Source of the DNA: Candidatus Rhodoferax mariagerensis
GTDB taxonomy: Bacteria; Pseudomonadota; Gammaproteobacteria; Burkholderiales; Burkholderiaceae_C
Direction of reading: 5' to 3'
NCBI GenBank assembly: GCA_016719055.1
Contig: JADKAW010000040.1
Location: forward strand, 62,001 to 126,000
Length of the DNA: 64,000 nucleotides
The stretch's first letter is position 1. Every line of letters starts with the position of its first letter. Of the stretch, positions 36,225 through 44,985 are shown piece by piece. Made by a program: the position numbers and the translations under genes. The notes beneath the pieces were generated by a model. The model had not been told where the DNA came from. It made no database searches and was given only the letters and a program-made list of their open reading frames with translations.

Positions 36225-37547
36225 TCATATAGGTGTGGCAGTCAGCGCCCGCGCTGCGGCCACACCACTGAGCACAGCACCTTCCAGCGTGGCCGGGTAG
36301 GGCCCTGACACATAGTCGCCGCAGGCCAGCAGGCCGGGCGCAATCTGCTGCGCCGGACGCAGCAAACCGGGTGTGCAGGCAAAGGTGGCGCGCTTTTCAA
36401 CCACGGTTTGCACGGCCTGTAATTTCAAACCCAGCTGCTGCTGCGCCTGCGCCAACACCTGGCTTTGCAGGGCTTGGCGATCGCCCTGGGCAGCACTGAC
36501 CACAAACGCCAGCAAACCGGCCGGGCCGCCGAGCTGGGCGCGGTCAAACACAAACTGGGCCGGGTTGGCTGCATCGCTGCGCAAAGCCAGCATGGGCGTT
36601 GCCAGAGCGGCGTCAGGCGCCCAGGCATACACCGTGGCAATGGCTTCAAAACGCAGTGCCTGTGCACAGGCCGCCCAGGCCAGCATGTTGTTAGATATGT
36701 TTTTAGTAGCGTGCTGCGCAGACTGAATAAGGGCTAGAGCAGAATTTGATGCATAAGTGGCCAGAATCACCGCGTCAAACAACTGTCCTGTGAGTGCACC
36801 GGCTTGCGTGTCATGAAGTTGCCACTTTGTGCCGCAGGGCCAGATGCTGGTAACCCGAGACTTGAGCACGACTGCGCCACCGTGCTGCTGCACCCAGGTG
36901 GCGGCGGCTTGCGGAAAGAGCGCACTCAAGTCGGTTTTTGGCAACAGCAAATGTGAGCCGCCCTGGGTGCCAAACAGTGCGTCGCGCAGTACCCGCAAAA
37001 ACACGCTGGCGCTGGCTTGCGCGGCCGGGGTGTTGAGTGCGGACACACACAGGGGTTCGATCAGTTCGCCCAGTACCCGTGGCGTGAGCGACTGGCACAA
37101 CTGCGCCACGCTCAAACGATCGGCGCACCTGAAGCCGCCCAGCTGCCAGCGTATTGCTGCCAACAGCAATGCGCCCTTGTCAGCCAGCGTCCAGCCGCGG
37201 GCGCCTAGCATGCCGCCCAATGCGTCCAGCGGCGTGGGCCAGTCAGGGAACCGGATGCCCCGGCCGTCAGGAAACTGCAGCGTCATGGGCAGGTTCAGCA
37301 AGGCCTGCTCGGGCATCACACCGACCTGGCGCATCAGGCGCAGCGTATCGCAATAGGCACCAATCAGAATGTGCTGGCCGTTGTCCAGCGTCACGGGGGT
37401 GCCGTCTGGCAATGTGCCAAAAATGGCTCTAGCCCTTCCTCCGATTGCGCCAGACGCTTCAAAAACAGTAGCATGATGACCAACGTCAAGCACGCTGACG
37501 GCCGCCGCCAGGCCGGCCCAGCCCGCACCCACAATGGCAATGTTCAT
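36225..37547 (-). CDS. hpnE: Hydroxysqualene dehydroxylase HpnE
   Basis: A FAD-dependent oxidoreductase that converts hydroxysqualene to squalene, third step of the HpnCDE route to hopanoids. The 440-residue protein has the Rossmann segment NIAIVGAGWAGLAAAVSV, GGRAR, and a C-terminal FAD-binding stretch GLLACGDYVSGPYPATLEGAVLSG. It follows hpnD by 10 bases in the same operon. A dispersed repeat adds ALALIQSAQHATKN near residues 270-284, between the segment VILATYASN and the conserved AWAACAQALRFEAIATVY; the insert is in frame and has no stop. Confidence 0.92.
   Translation of the reverse strand: MNIAIVGAGWAGLAAAVSVLDVGHHATVFEASGAIGGRARAIFGTLPDGTPVTLDNGQHILIGAYCDTLRLMRQVGVMPEQALLNLPMTLQFPDGRGIRFPDWPTPLDALGGMLGARGWTLADKGALLLAAIRWQLGGFRCADRLSVAQLCQSLTPRVLGELIEPLCVSALNTPAAQASASVFLRVLRDALFGTQGGSHLLLPKTDLSALFPQAAATWVQQHGGAVVLKSRVTSIWPCGTKWQLHDTQAGALTGQLFDAVILATYASNSALALIQSAQHATKNISNNMLAWAACAQALRFEAIATVYAWAPDAALATPMLALRSDAANPAQFVFDRAQLGGPAGLLAFVVSAAQGDRQALQSQVLAQAQQQLGLKLQAVQTVVEKRATFACTPGLLRPAQQIAPGLLACGDYVSGPYPATLEGAVLSGVAAARALTATPI
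36696..36740 (-). repeat. Dispersed repeat inside hpnE (in frame)
   Basis: On the coding strand it reads GCTCTAGCCCTTATTCAGTC then TGCGCAGCACGCTACTAAAA. It is translated as ALALIQSAQHATKN. Where intergenic copies have TAA this has TCT (Ser). Confidence 0.75.
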
Positions 37548-37557
37548 GGCGGCGTCG

Positions 37558-38409
37558 CTACAGCCGGCCCAGCGCCTGCACCTTCCAGGCCAGCCAGAAT
37601 TTGCGCAGCGGGGTCAGGCTGATGCGCTGGTGCAACACCTTGAACTGGTCACGTTCGATCTCAATCAGCAGCGCCCGGTAGATGCTGGCCATCATCAGCC
37701 CGGACTTCTGGGCGCGCCGGTCAGCGACCGGCAACAGCGCCAGTGCCTGCTGGTACAGGCCTTGGGCGCGCCGGGCCTGAAACTGCATCAGGGCGATGAA
37801 ACGATCAGAATACTGGCGCGTCAAAATTTCCTGCGCGGTGACCTCAAACTGTTTGAGCTCGCTCATGGGCAGGTAAATGCGTCCGCGCATGGCGTCTTCG
37901 CCCACGTCCCGGATGATGTTGGTGAGCTGCAGTGCCTGGCCCAGCGTGTGGGCATAAGCAGTGGTTTGGGGCTGGGTTTGGCCAAAAATCTGCGCAGCGA
38001 CTTCGCCCACCACACCGGCCACCAGATGGCAGTAGCGCTGCAGGCCGGGGTAGTCCAGGTAGCGGGTCTGGTTCAAGTCCATCTGGCAGCCGTCAATCAC
38101 GGCTTGCAGGTGGCGCTGCTCAATGCAGAAGTCGGCAGCGATGGGCATCAGCGCCCGCATCACCGGGTGGCTGGCCTGACCGGCATACGCCTGGGCCACC
38201 TCGGCTTGCCACCAGGCCAGTTTGGTGGCTGCAACACCGGGGTCGGTGGCCTCGTCCACCACATCATCCACCTCGCGGCAAAACGCATAAAACGCGGTGA
38301 TGGCGGCCCGCTTGGGTGGCGGTAAAAACAAAAACGCGTAATAAAAGCTACTGCCGGAAGCAGCCGCTTTTTGCTGGACGTAATCTTGGGGGGTGGGGGA
38401 AGCAGCCAT
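37558..38409 (-). CDS. hpnD: Presqualene diphosphate synthase HpnD
   Basis: Condenses two farnesyl diphosphates into presqualene diphosphate for hopanoid synthesis. The 283-residue trans-isoprenyl synthase has the first Asp-rich motif CREVDDVVDEATD and the second in NIIRDVGEDAMRGRIYLPM. Other conserved runs are YYAFLFLPPPKRAAITAFYA and MDLNQTRYLDYPGLQRYC. The gene lies between hpnC (11-base gap) and hpnE (10-base gap). The product is likely membrane-associated at the cytoplasmic face. Confidence 0.94.
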   Translation of the reverse strand: MAASPTPQDYVQQKAAASGSSFYYAFLFLPPPKRAAITAFYAFCREVDDVVDEATDPGVAATKLAWWQAEVAQAYAGQASHPVMRALMPIAADFCIEQRHLQAVIDGCQMDLNQTRYLDYPGLQRYCHLVAGVVGEVAAQIFGQTQPQTTAYAHTLGQALQLTNIIRDVGEDAMRGRIYLPMSELKQFEVTAQEILTRQYSDRFIALMQFQARRAQGLYQQALALLPVADRRAQKSGLMMASIYRALLIEIERDQFKVLHQRISLTPLRKFWLAWKVQALGRL

Positions 38410-38420
38410 GTGGCCTGAGT

Positions 38421-39335
38421 TTAATCAGATGGCTTTGCTGCTGGCATGCACCAGGCGCGCCACAGCAGCAGCGGCAGGTCCCATAGCGTGAGCCTGGGGC
38501 GCTGCTGCCAGGTGCGAAAGCCCAAGGCTTCGATTTTGTCCAGAATGCGCAAACCGCCTTGCACCACCAGACGAAGCTCCCAACCAGCACGCCCCGGCAA
38601 ATGCACCGCAAGTTGAGCACCTTTTAGCATTCTGGCCCTTGCTGCACCTGCGTAGTACGCTATTAATTGCGCAGCTTTTGGCGATCTGCTGTCAGGTGCC
38701 AAATCAGCGTCCACCACCTCAAACCGGGCCATGCTGTCGGTGCTGGGGTACCAGCGCTGGCGCGCCACATCTACGCTCACGTCCTGCCAGAAGTTGATGA
38801 GTTGCAGGGCGGTGCAAATGGCGTCGCTTTGCTGCAGCGACGCCGCGTCGGTCACGCCATACAGGTGCAGCAGCAGGCGCCCGACCGGGTTGGCCGAGCG
38901 GGTGCAGTAGTCCAGCAACTCGGCGTCGGTGGCGTAACGGCGCTGCTCAGCGGTGAAGCGCACGTCCTGTTCAAAGGCATCGAGCAGGTCTGTCAGCAAG
39001 TTCACTGGCAATTGGTGAGCTTGCATCACGCTGTGTAAGGGCCCAAATACCTGCGGCCAGCGCTGGCTAATCTGCGCTGGCAGCACATTGGCCAAGCTGT
39101 CGGCCACTGCCAGCAGGTCGGCGCGGTAGGCGCAAAGGTCGCTCAAGCGGGTACTGGTGCTGGCGCTGCCTTCGTCAGCCAAGTCATCGGCAGTCCGTGC
39201 AAAGTGGTAAATGGCGGCGATGGCCGGTCGTAAATGGGGCGGGCACAACAGCGACGCCACCGGAAAATTTTCATAATGCGTGACCGCAGCCGCCGTGGCA
39301 TGGCTGGTAACAGGCGCAGGGGAGGGTTGATTCAC
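38421..39335 (-). CDS. hpnC: Hydroxysqualene synthase HpnC
   Basis: Converts presqualene diphosphate to hydroxysqualene. Conserved segments are THYENFPVASLLCPPHLRPA, YHFARTADDLADEG (first Asp motif) and INFWQDVSVDVARQRWYP (second). I chose the GTG at 39335, giving 304 residues; the frame is open to a TTG at 39422 but the extra 29 residues are low-complexity Ser/Leu/Arg and not family-like. It is first in the operon hpnC-hpnD-hpnE-acylase-hemH and is divergent from the RND efflux genes. No shc (squalene-hopene cyclase) is in the window. Confidence 0.9.
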   Translation of the reverse strand: MNQPSPAPVTSHATAAAVTHYENFPVASLLCPPHLRPAIAAIYHFARTADDLADEGSASTSTRLSDLCAYRADLLAVADSLANVLPAQISQRWPQVFGPLHSVMQAHQLPVNLLTDLLDAFEQDVRFTAEQRRYATDAELLDYCTRSANPVGRLLLHLYGVTDAASLQQSDAICTALQLINFWQDVSVDVARQRWYPSTDSMARFEVVDADLAPDSRSPKAAQLIAYYAGAARARMLKGAQLAVHLPGRAGWELRLVVQGGLRILDKIEALGFRTWQQRPRLTLWDLPLLLWRAWCMPAAKPSD

Positions 39336-39444
39336 GGTGACTGATGTTAGAGATGGTAGTAGGGACAGAGAAATAGACCGAGACCAAGACCGCAGCCAAG
39401 ACAGGGCCAACCCCTGGGGCAAAGGCGCAGGTTATGGCTCGGGT

Positions 39445-39472
39445 TTGACAGTTTTTGATTAATCCTTAAAAT
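39445..39472 (+). promoter_or_regulatory. Sigma-70-type promoter of the RND efflux operon
   Basis: A perfect -35 TTGACA (39445-39450), a 16-base spacer and -10 TAAAAT (39467-39472), 48 bases before the adaptor gene start. It is the clearest promoter in the window. Confidence 0.65.
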
Positions 39473-39493
39473 TACTAACCAACTGGTCAGTAA
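39472..39493. promoter_or_regulatory. TetR-family-type operator over the efflux promoter
   Basis: A 22-bp imperfect palindrome, half-sites TTACTaACCA and TGGTcAGTAA around a central aC, begins at the last base of the -10 box and covers the expected transcription start. Size and symmetry are those of TetR/AcrR-type operators, so a repressor bound here would block initiation. No tetR gene lies next to it in this window; which regulator uses it is unknown. Confidence 0.65.
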
Positions 39494-39519
39494 TTTGACC
39501 ACTCTCTGAAAGTCATCTC

Positions 39520-40710
39520 ATGAAACCTATGAAATTACACGCCAGGGGCGTTCTGCTTGGCGCAACTATAGCGGCTGCTGCATTGCTGGTGGCATGCTCC
39601 AAGCCGCCCGTGTCTGAAGAGCCGATTCGCGCAGTCAAGGTCATGACGGTCGGGATTACAGGCGCTCAGGCCAAGCTCGAATATGCGGCCGAGGTACGGC
39701 CCAGGGTTGAGTCACGGCTGGGCTTTCGGGTTGGCGGCAAGCTGATGGCTCGCAGCGTCGACCTGGGTCAGCGCGTCAAAGTCGGGCAATTGCTGGCACA
39801 GCTTGACCCGCAAGACCTGAAGCTGGCCACCGATGCCGCACGTGCCCAGGTGGCAGCGGCGCAGACCAACCGCGACTTGGCAGCGGCAGATTTCAAACGT
39901 TTTCAATCGCTGAAAGACCAGAACTTCATCAGCGGTGCCGAGCTTGAACGCCGCGAGAGCACCTTGAAATCGGCCCAGGCCCAGCTGGAGTCTGCCCAGG
40001 CACAGTTTGCTGCGCAGGGTAACCAGAGCGCCTATGCCAATCTGGTGTCCGATGTGTCGGGGGTGGTGACGGCTGTGCTGGCAGAGCGGGGTCAGGTGGT
40101 GGCAGCCGGGGCGGCCGTGGTGCAGGTGGCGCAGGACGGTGCGCGCGACGTGGTGTTTGCGGTGCCTGAAGACAAACTGGCCACGCTTGCGCTTGGCTCT
40201 GACGCCCAGGTCAAGGTGTGGGCCAGCAACACGGTGCTGACCGGCAAGGTGCGTGAGATCGCGGCCAGTGCTGACCCCGCCACCCGCACTTTCACCGTCA
40301 AGGTGGCGCTGGCTGCCAAAGACGATCTGGCCCTGGGCAGCACGGTATCGGTATTGCCTGCAGCGCTGCAGCACACCGGCGTGCCCGTCATCAAGCTGCC
40401 AACCAGCGCCTTGCGCCAGCAGGGGCAAAACAGCGCGGTGTGGGTGCTCGATACCGCCAGCATGACGGTCAAGTCGCAAATCGTGCAAATTGCCACCGCT
40501 GACGGCAACGAGGTGGTGGTGGTCGGGGGGCTGGCCCCAGGCGTGCAGGTGGTAACCGCAGGTGTGCATGTGCTGTCCCCAGGGCAAAAAGTTGTGCTTT
40601 ATCAAGAAAAATCGGCCTCAACCCTTACCAGCAAAGCGCAGACCGCTACAGTTCATGTAGCGACAGACGCTGCCCGCGCCTCCAGTGGCAGTGCCGCTGT
40701 TGCCCAGTGA
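39520..40710 (+). CDS. RND efflux periplasmic adaptor (membrane fusion) lipoprotein
   Basis: A 396-residue adaptor bridging the inner-membrane pump and an outer-membrane channel. The lipoprotein signal peptide ends in the lipobox LLVAC, with acylated Cys26. Next come a beta-barrel/lipoyl half-motif RLGFRVGGKLMARSVDLGQ, an alpha-hairpin coiled coil (about 90-165), the second lipoyl half VVTAVLAERGQVVAAGAAV, and a membrane-proximal domain. The outer-membrane partner is not encoded here. The last 30 residues include a dispersed-repeat insertion (STLTSKAQTAT, about residues 366-378) in a non-conserved tail. The RND pump gene follows after 9 bases. Control is probably by the palindrome at 39472. 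Confidence 0.92.
   Translation: MKPMKLHARGVLLGATIAAAALLVACSKPPVSEEPIRAVKVMTVGITGAQAKLEYAAEVRPRVESRLGFRVGGKLMARSVDLGQRVKVGQLLAQLDPQDLKLATDAARAQVAAAQTNRDLAAADFKRFQSLKDQNFISGAELERRESTLKSAQAQLESAQAQFAAQGNQSAYANLVSDVSGVVTAVLAERGQVVAAGAAVVQVAQDGARDVVFAVPEDKLATLALGSDAQVKVWASNTVLTGKVREIAASADPATRTFTVKVALAAKDDLALGSTVSVLPAALQHTGVPVIKLPTSALRQQGQNSAVWVLDTASMTVKSQIVQIATADGNEVVVVGGLAPGVQVVTAGVHVLSPGQKVVLYQEKSASTLTSKAQTATVHVATDAARASSGSAAVAQ
40615..40654 (+). repeat. Dispersed repeat in the efflux adaptor CDS (in frame)
   Basis: Reads GCCTCAACCCTTACCAGCAA then AGCGCAGACCGCTACAGTT. It is translated as ASTLTSKAQTAT in the same phase as the other genic copies, with AAA at the codon that is TAA in intergenic copies. 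It is more diverged than the crotonase and hpnE copies. Confidence 0.6.
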
Positions 40711-40719
40711 GAGGGCGCT

Positions 40720-43700
40720 ATGTCTGAACAACATCTGCATCCCGAGCAAGGGTTTAACCTGTCGCGCTGGGCGCTTGAACATGCGCCACTGACGCGGTTT
40801 TTAATGATTGTGCTGATGGTGCTGGGCACAGCCGCCTATTTCCAGCTGGGGCAGGACGAAGACCCGCCCTTTACTTTTCGGGCCATGGTGGTGCGGGCCT
40901 ATTGGCCAGGAGCCAGTGCCCAGCAAATGGCCGAACAGGTCACCGACAAGCTCGAGCGCACGCTGCAAGAGGTGCCTTATGCCGACAAGATTCGCAGCTA
41001 TTCCAAGCCCGGCGAGTCGCAAATCATCTTTCAGATCAAGGACTTTGCGCGTGGCCCCGAGGTGGCCAACGTCTGGTATCAGACACGCAAAAAAATTGGC
41101 GACATGCGGGGCACCCTGCCGCAAGGCGTGGTGGGTCCCTTTTTCAATGACGACTTTGGCGACGTGTTTGGCGTGATTTATGCGCTGCAGGCACCGGGTT
41201 TCAGCTACGCCGAGGTCAAAACCTTTGCCGATGAGGTGCGCCAGCAATTGCTGCGTGTGCCCGACGTGGCCAAGGTCGAGCTGTTTGGCGTGCAGGATGA
41301 AAAACTGTTCATTGAAATCTCGCAAAAGCGCCTGGCCGAGCTTGGACTGGACCTGACAGCGGTGCTGGCCCAGCTGGGACAGCAAAACGCAGTCGAGTCA
41401 GCCGGCGCGGTGCAAACGCCACTGGACGTGGTGCAGGTGCGTGTGGCGGGGCAGTTTCAGGCGTTGCAAGACCTGGCCGCGATGCCGATTCGGGCGGGCT
41501 CTGGCAACCAGCTGCGCTTGGGTGACATTGCCGACATCAAGCGTGCGTATGTGGACCCACCCACGGTCAAGGTTCATTTTCAGGGCAACGAGGTGATTGC
41601 GCTGGGTGTCTCGATGACCAAAGGCGGCGACATCATTGCACTGGGTAAATCGCTCAAGGCGGCCACCCAGCAGCTTGAAAAATCTCTGCCTTTGGGTGTG
41701 ACACTGGCCCAGATTCAAGATCAGCCGACCTCGGTGGCCAAATCAGTCAATGAGTTTGTCAGCGTGCTGATCGAGGCCGTGGCGATTGTGCTGGCGGTCA
41801 GCTTTCTCAGCTTGGGGTTGCATAAGCGCCCCGGTGACAACCCCTGGTTCAGGCGTTGGACGCTGGACATCCGCCCCGGTCTGGTGGTGGGCATCACCAT
41901 TCCGCTGGTGCTGGCCATGACTTTTCTGGCCATGAATTACTGGGGCATCGGGCTGCACAAGATTTCACTGGGCTCGCTCATCATTGCCTTGGGCCTGCTG
42001 GTGGACGACGCCATCATTGCGGTGGAAATGATGGTGCGAAAGATGGAAGAGGGCTACGACAAGGTGCGTGCCGCCACCTTCGCCTATGAGATTACCGCCA
42101 TGCCCATGCTTACCGGCACCTTAATCACAGCGGCCGGCTTTTTGCCCATTGGCTTGGCGCGTTCGACGACAGGTGAATACACCTTTGCGATTTTTGCCGT
42201 GACAGTGATTGCGCTGTGCCTGAGCTGGATTGTGTCGGTGTATTTTGTGCCGTACCTAGGGGTGCGCCTGCTCAAGACACCACCCCATGTGCTGGCGCTG
42301 CCCGAAGGCGGCACACCAGTACAGGGCGAACAGGCTCATGACATGTACGACACGCCGTTTTACGCCTGGTTTCGCCGTGCCGTCAATGCCTGTGTGCGCC
42401 ACCGATGGATCACCATTGGTGTGACATTGGCCCTGTTTGGTCTGGGCATCGTCGGCATGGGCCGGGTTCAGCAACAGTTTTTTCCGGATTCGAGCCGACC
42501 CGAAATCACGGTAGACCTGTGGTCACCCGAGGGCACGTCATTTGCCAACACCGAAGAGGTTGCTAAACGTGTTGAGACACGCTTGCTGGCTGAGCCTGGC
42601 GTTGTTTCTGTCACACAGTGGGTGGGTTCGGGCGTACCCCGTTTCTATCTGCCACTGGACCAGATTTTTCAGCAGACCAATGTGTCACAGTTGATTGTGG
42701 TGCCCAAGGATCTGCCAACGCGTGAAGCCATTCGGGTCAAACTGCCAGGGCTGCTGGCACAGGAGTTTCCGGAGGTGCGGGGCCGAGTGAAACTGCTGGC
42801 CAACGGCCCGCCGGTGCCCTACCCGGTGCAGTTTCGGGTGATTGGGCTGGACCCGCAAGGGCTGCGCGAGCATGCCGATGAGGTCAAGGCGGTGATGCGG
42901 CAAAGCCCTGACACGCGCGGCGTGAATGACAACTGGAACGAATCGGTCAAGGTCATGCGCCTGGAAGTGGACCAGACCAAGGCGCGGGCGCTGGGCGTGA
43001 GCAGCCAGTCAATCGCCCAGGCTGCCAAAACCATTTTGAGCGGGACCAACGTGGGGCAGTTTCGGGATGGCGACAAGCTGATCGACATTGTGCTGCGCCA
43101 GCCGCTTGAGGAACGCAATGCCATCACCGACATTGCCAATGCCTACCTGCCTACGGCGTCGGGCAAATCCATCCCGCTGACACAAATCGCCAAGCCGGTG
43201 TTCACCTGGGAGCCCGGTGTGATGTGGCGCGAGGGCCGCGACTATGCCATCACGGTGCAAAGTGACATTGCCGAAGGTTTGCAGGGTGCCACGGTCACGA
43301 ATGCCTTGATGCCGCAGCTCAAAGCACTTGAGGCGAAATGGGCCAAAGCCGGGCAGGGCGAGTACCGCATTGAGGTGGCGGGCGCCGTGGCCGAGAGCAC
43401 CAAGGGCTCGTCATCCATCGTGGTGGGCATTCCGGTCATGCTGTTCATCACCTTTACCCTGCTGATGCTGCAATTGCACAGTTTCAGTCGTGCCATGCTG
43501 GTGTTTCTGACGGGTCCATTGGGCATTGCCGGTGTCGCTGGCGCACTGTTGTTGCTGAACCGGCCGTTTGGCTTTGTCGCGCTGCTGGGCGTGATTGCGC
43601 TGATGGGCATGATTCAGCGCAATTCAGTGATTTTGATCGACCAGATCGAGCAGGACCGCGCCCGTGGCGTGCCGGCCTGGGAGTCCATTGTGGAGTCGGC

Positions 43701-43896
43701 CGTGCGCCGTCTGCGCCCGATTGTGCTTACGGCTGCAGCTGCTGTGCTGGCGATGATTCCGCTGTCGCGCTCAGTGTTTTGGGGGCCGATGGCCGTGGCC
43801 ATCATGGGTGGGCTGGTGGTGGCTACCGTATTGACGCTGCTGGCGTTGCCGGCCATGTATGCGGCCTGGTTCCGCGTGACACCGCAGACAAAATGA
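40720..43896 (+). CDS. RND family efflux pump, inner-membrane permease subunit
   Basis: A 1,058-residue proton-driven RND transporter with twelve predicted TM segments and two large periplasmic loops. TM1 follows APLTRFLMIVLMVLGTAAYF. The RND segment GLLVDDAIIAVEMMVRKMEE in TM4 contains the paired aspartates (VDDA) of the proton relay. Repeat-half landmarks include FFPDSSRPEITVDLWSPEG at the start of the second half and MGMIQRNSVILIDQIEQD before the last TMs. The class looks like the drug/hydrophobe pumps of proteobacteria rather than a heavy-metal CzcA; the substrate is not established. It is the second gene of a two-gene operon with the adaptor. Confidence 0.94.
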   Translation: MSEQHLHPEQGFNLSRWALEHAPLTRFLMIVLMVLGTAAYFQLGQDEDPPFTFRAMVVRAYWPGASAQQMAEQVTDKLERTLQEVPYADKIRSYSKPGESQIIFQIKDFARGPEVANVWYQTRKKIGDMRGTLPQGVVGPFFNDDFGDVFGVIYALQAPGFSYAEVKTFADEVRQQLLRVPDVAKVELFGVQDEKLFIEISQKRLAELGLDLTAVLAQLGQQNAVESAGAVQTPLDVVQVRVAGQFQALQDLAAMPIRAGSGNQLRLGDIADIKRAYVDPPTVKVHFQGNEVIALGVSMTKGGDIIALGKSLKAATQQLEKSLPLGVTLAQIQDQPTSVAKSVNEFVSVLIEAVAIVLAVSFLSLGLHKRPGDNPWFRRWTLDIRPGLVVGITIPLVLAMTFLAMNYWGIGLHKISLGSLIIALGLLVDDAIIAVEMMVRKMEEGYDKVRAATFAYEITAMPMLTGTLITAAGFLPIGLARSTTGEYTFAIFAVTVIALCLSWIVSVYFVPYLGVRLLKTPPHVLALPEGGTPVQGEQAHDMYDTPFYAWFRRAVNACVRHRWITIGVTLALFGLGIVGMGRVQQQFFPDSSRPEITVDLWSPEGTSFANTEEVAKRVETRLLAEPGVVSVTQWVGSGVPRFYLPLDQIFQQTNVSQLIVVPKDLPTREAIRVKLPGLLAQEFPEVRGRVKLLANGPPVPYPVQFRVIGLDPQGLREHADEVKAVMRQSPDTRGVNDNWNESVKVMRLEVDQTKARALGVSSQSIAQAAKTILSGTNVGQFRDGDKLIDIVLRQPLEERNAITDIANAYLPTASGKSIPLTQIAKPVFTWEPGVMWREGRDYAITVQSDIAEGLQGATVTNALMPQLKALEAKWAKAGQGEYRIEVAGAVAESTKGSSSIVVGIPVMLFITFTLLMLQLHSFSRAMLVFLTGPLGIAGVAGALLLLNRPFGFVALLGVIALMGMIQRNSVILIDQIEQDRARGVPAWESIVESAVRRLRPIVLTAAAAVLAMIPLSRSVFWGPMAVAIMGGLVVATVLTLLALPAMYAAWFRVTPQTK

Positions 43897-43997
43897 GTGG
43901 GCCAGCCTGTTGCGGCTCCAAGACGCTGGCACCGTCAAAAACCGGCCCGCAAGCCGTTCTAGCATCAGGTTAAAATTAACGTCTGACCAGTGTTCAA

Positions 43998-44014
43998 GGG
44001 TGGTTTTACCACCC
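43998..44014 (+). terminator. Terminator-like hairpin between the RND gene and tRNA-Leu
   Basis: GGGTGGT-TTT-ACCACCC forms a perfect seven-base-pair stem with a three-base loop, followed by TCTTTC. It lies 101 bases after the pump stop codon and 10 bases before the tRNA. It may end the efflux transcript, or mark the 5' leader of the tRNA. Confidence 0.55.
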
Positions 44015-44024
44015 TCTTTCATTT

Positions 44025-44111
44025 GCGCGGGTGGCGAAATTGGTAGACGCACCAGGTTTAGGTCCTGACGCTGGCAACAGTGTGGGGGTTCGAGTCCCCC
44101 CCCGCGCACCA
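44025..44111 (+). tRNA. tRNA-Leu (anticodon UAG)
   Basis: An 87-base tRNA with encoded CCA. The acceptor stem GCGCGGG (44025-44031) pairs with CCCGCGC (44101-44107), the D arm is TGGCGAAATTGG, and the anticodon loop is TTTAGGT with TAG. A long class II variable arm follows (about CTGACGCTGGCAACAGTG), then the T arm with GGTTCGAGTCC. The long variable arm and anticodon fix it as leucine, reading CUN codons. The T6SS-like signalling operon ends 54 bases away on the other strand; no duplicated tRNA 3' end is seen to prove an integration event. Confidence 0.95.
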
Positions 44112-44164
44112 CTGAAAATGTATGAAAATCAATAACCTATACCAAAATTTAAGTTGTTGAGTTT

Positions 44165-44983
44165 TCATTCAGTTTCATTGAATTTCATTCTTTGTATTTG
44201 CGTTAAGTCCTGATCTTTTGCTGGCAAAAAAGCCCTCACCAGAATGGCACTGAAATTGTCATGGCCAGCCGGCATTGAATTCTTAATCATTGACTGGAGT
44301 CGGTCTCGCCACTCCTCAAGGGTTTTGCTGGACAACGCAAGTTCAGCTAGAGTAGCTTCATCCAGTAATTCCCAGACGCCATCGCTGCAAAGCATGGCCC
44401 CGTCACCAGGCTGCAATTCAATAGGAACCTGAGTTGTAAATGGAGGGATTTGCTCAGAATTTGCACCTAATGATGCATACAACACATTGCGCCTGGGATG
44501 TTCTCTGAGCTTTTCCAACGGATACAAGCCCGCCTCAACAAACCGCTGAACCAGACTATGGTCATATGACTGAAAAATGACCCGACCATCCCGAAAAATA
44601 TAACAGCGTGAATCGCCAAGATTGCCGACCAACGCCTCACCGCGTTCATTGTTAACCAGCAACGCAACGAATGTTGACGCCATGTGCGCAAGCTTCGACT
44701 CGCATTTTTGCTTGGCGCAAATTGCTTCGTCAGCTTTTTGCATGCAAAGACGTAACGTGTCAGGCGAAAACAATGGCAATTCGAGAAACACTGCACGAGC
44801 CGCCTCGACGGCCGATTTTGACGCAACGTCACCACCTCCTTGTCCACCTGCCCCGTCAGCCAACATAAAAAGGCGCACAACACCGAATGCCTCGCACTCT
44901 TCGATTGAGTCTTCGTTGTAGTCTCTACCTCCAGGCTGTGTAAAACTCAAACTTTCGATGCGCAAGGCGCGGGTTGAATTCAT
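44165..44983 (-). CDS. PP2C-family protein serine/threonine phosphatase (PppA-like)
   Basis: A 272-residue metal-dependent phosphatase without transmembrane segment. PP2C motifs appear in order: NEDSIEECE, FMLADGAGGQGGGDVASKSA, ALVGNLGDSRCYIFRDG, MLCSDGVWELLDE and GHDNFSAILVRAF, with the metal-binding aspartates in place. In type VI secretion clusters such an enzyme (PppA) removes phosphate from the FHA protein phosphorylated by the kinase PpkA. The start codon is two bases after the FHA gene stop, so the two are translationally coupled. It is the last gene of the operon. Confidence 0.9.
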   Translation of the reverse strand: MNSTRALRIESLSFTQPGGRDYNEDSIEECEAFGVVRLFMLADGAGGQGGGDVASKSAVEAARAVFLELPLFSPDTLRLCMQKADEAICAKQKCESKLAHMASTFVALLVNNERGEALVGNLGDSRCYIFRDGRVIFQSYDHSLVQRFVEAGLYPLEKLREHPRRNVLYASLGANSEQIPPFTTQVPIELQPGDGAMLCSDGVWELLDEATLAELALSSKTLEEWRDRLQSMIKNSMPAGHDNFSAILVRAFLPAKDQDLTQIQRMKFNETE

Positions 44984-44985
44984 TC

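Noticed and set aside
37420..37450. CTCTAGCCCTT-like match inside hpnE near the N-terminus
   Set aside because: The matching bases encode GGRARA, part of the conserved FAD-enzyme motif GGRAR, and the rest of the repeat is absent, so it is a chance match.
38628..38675. CTGGCCCTTGCTG ... GCTATTAATT match inside hpnC
   Set aside because: Partial similarity to the dispersed repeat, but the encoded YYAGAARARML looks like native squalene-synthase family sequence; too weak to count.
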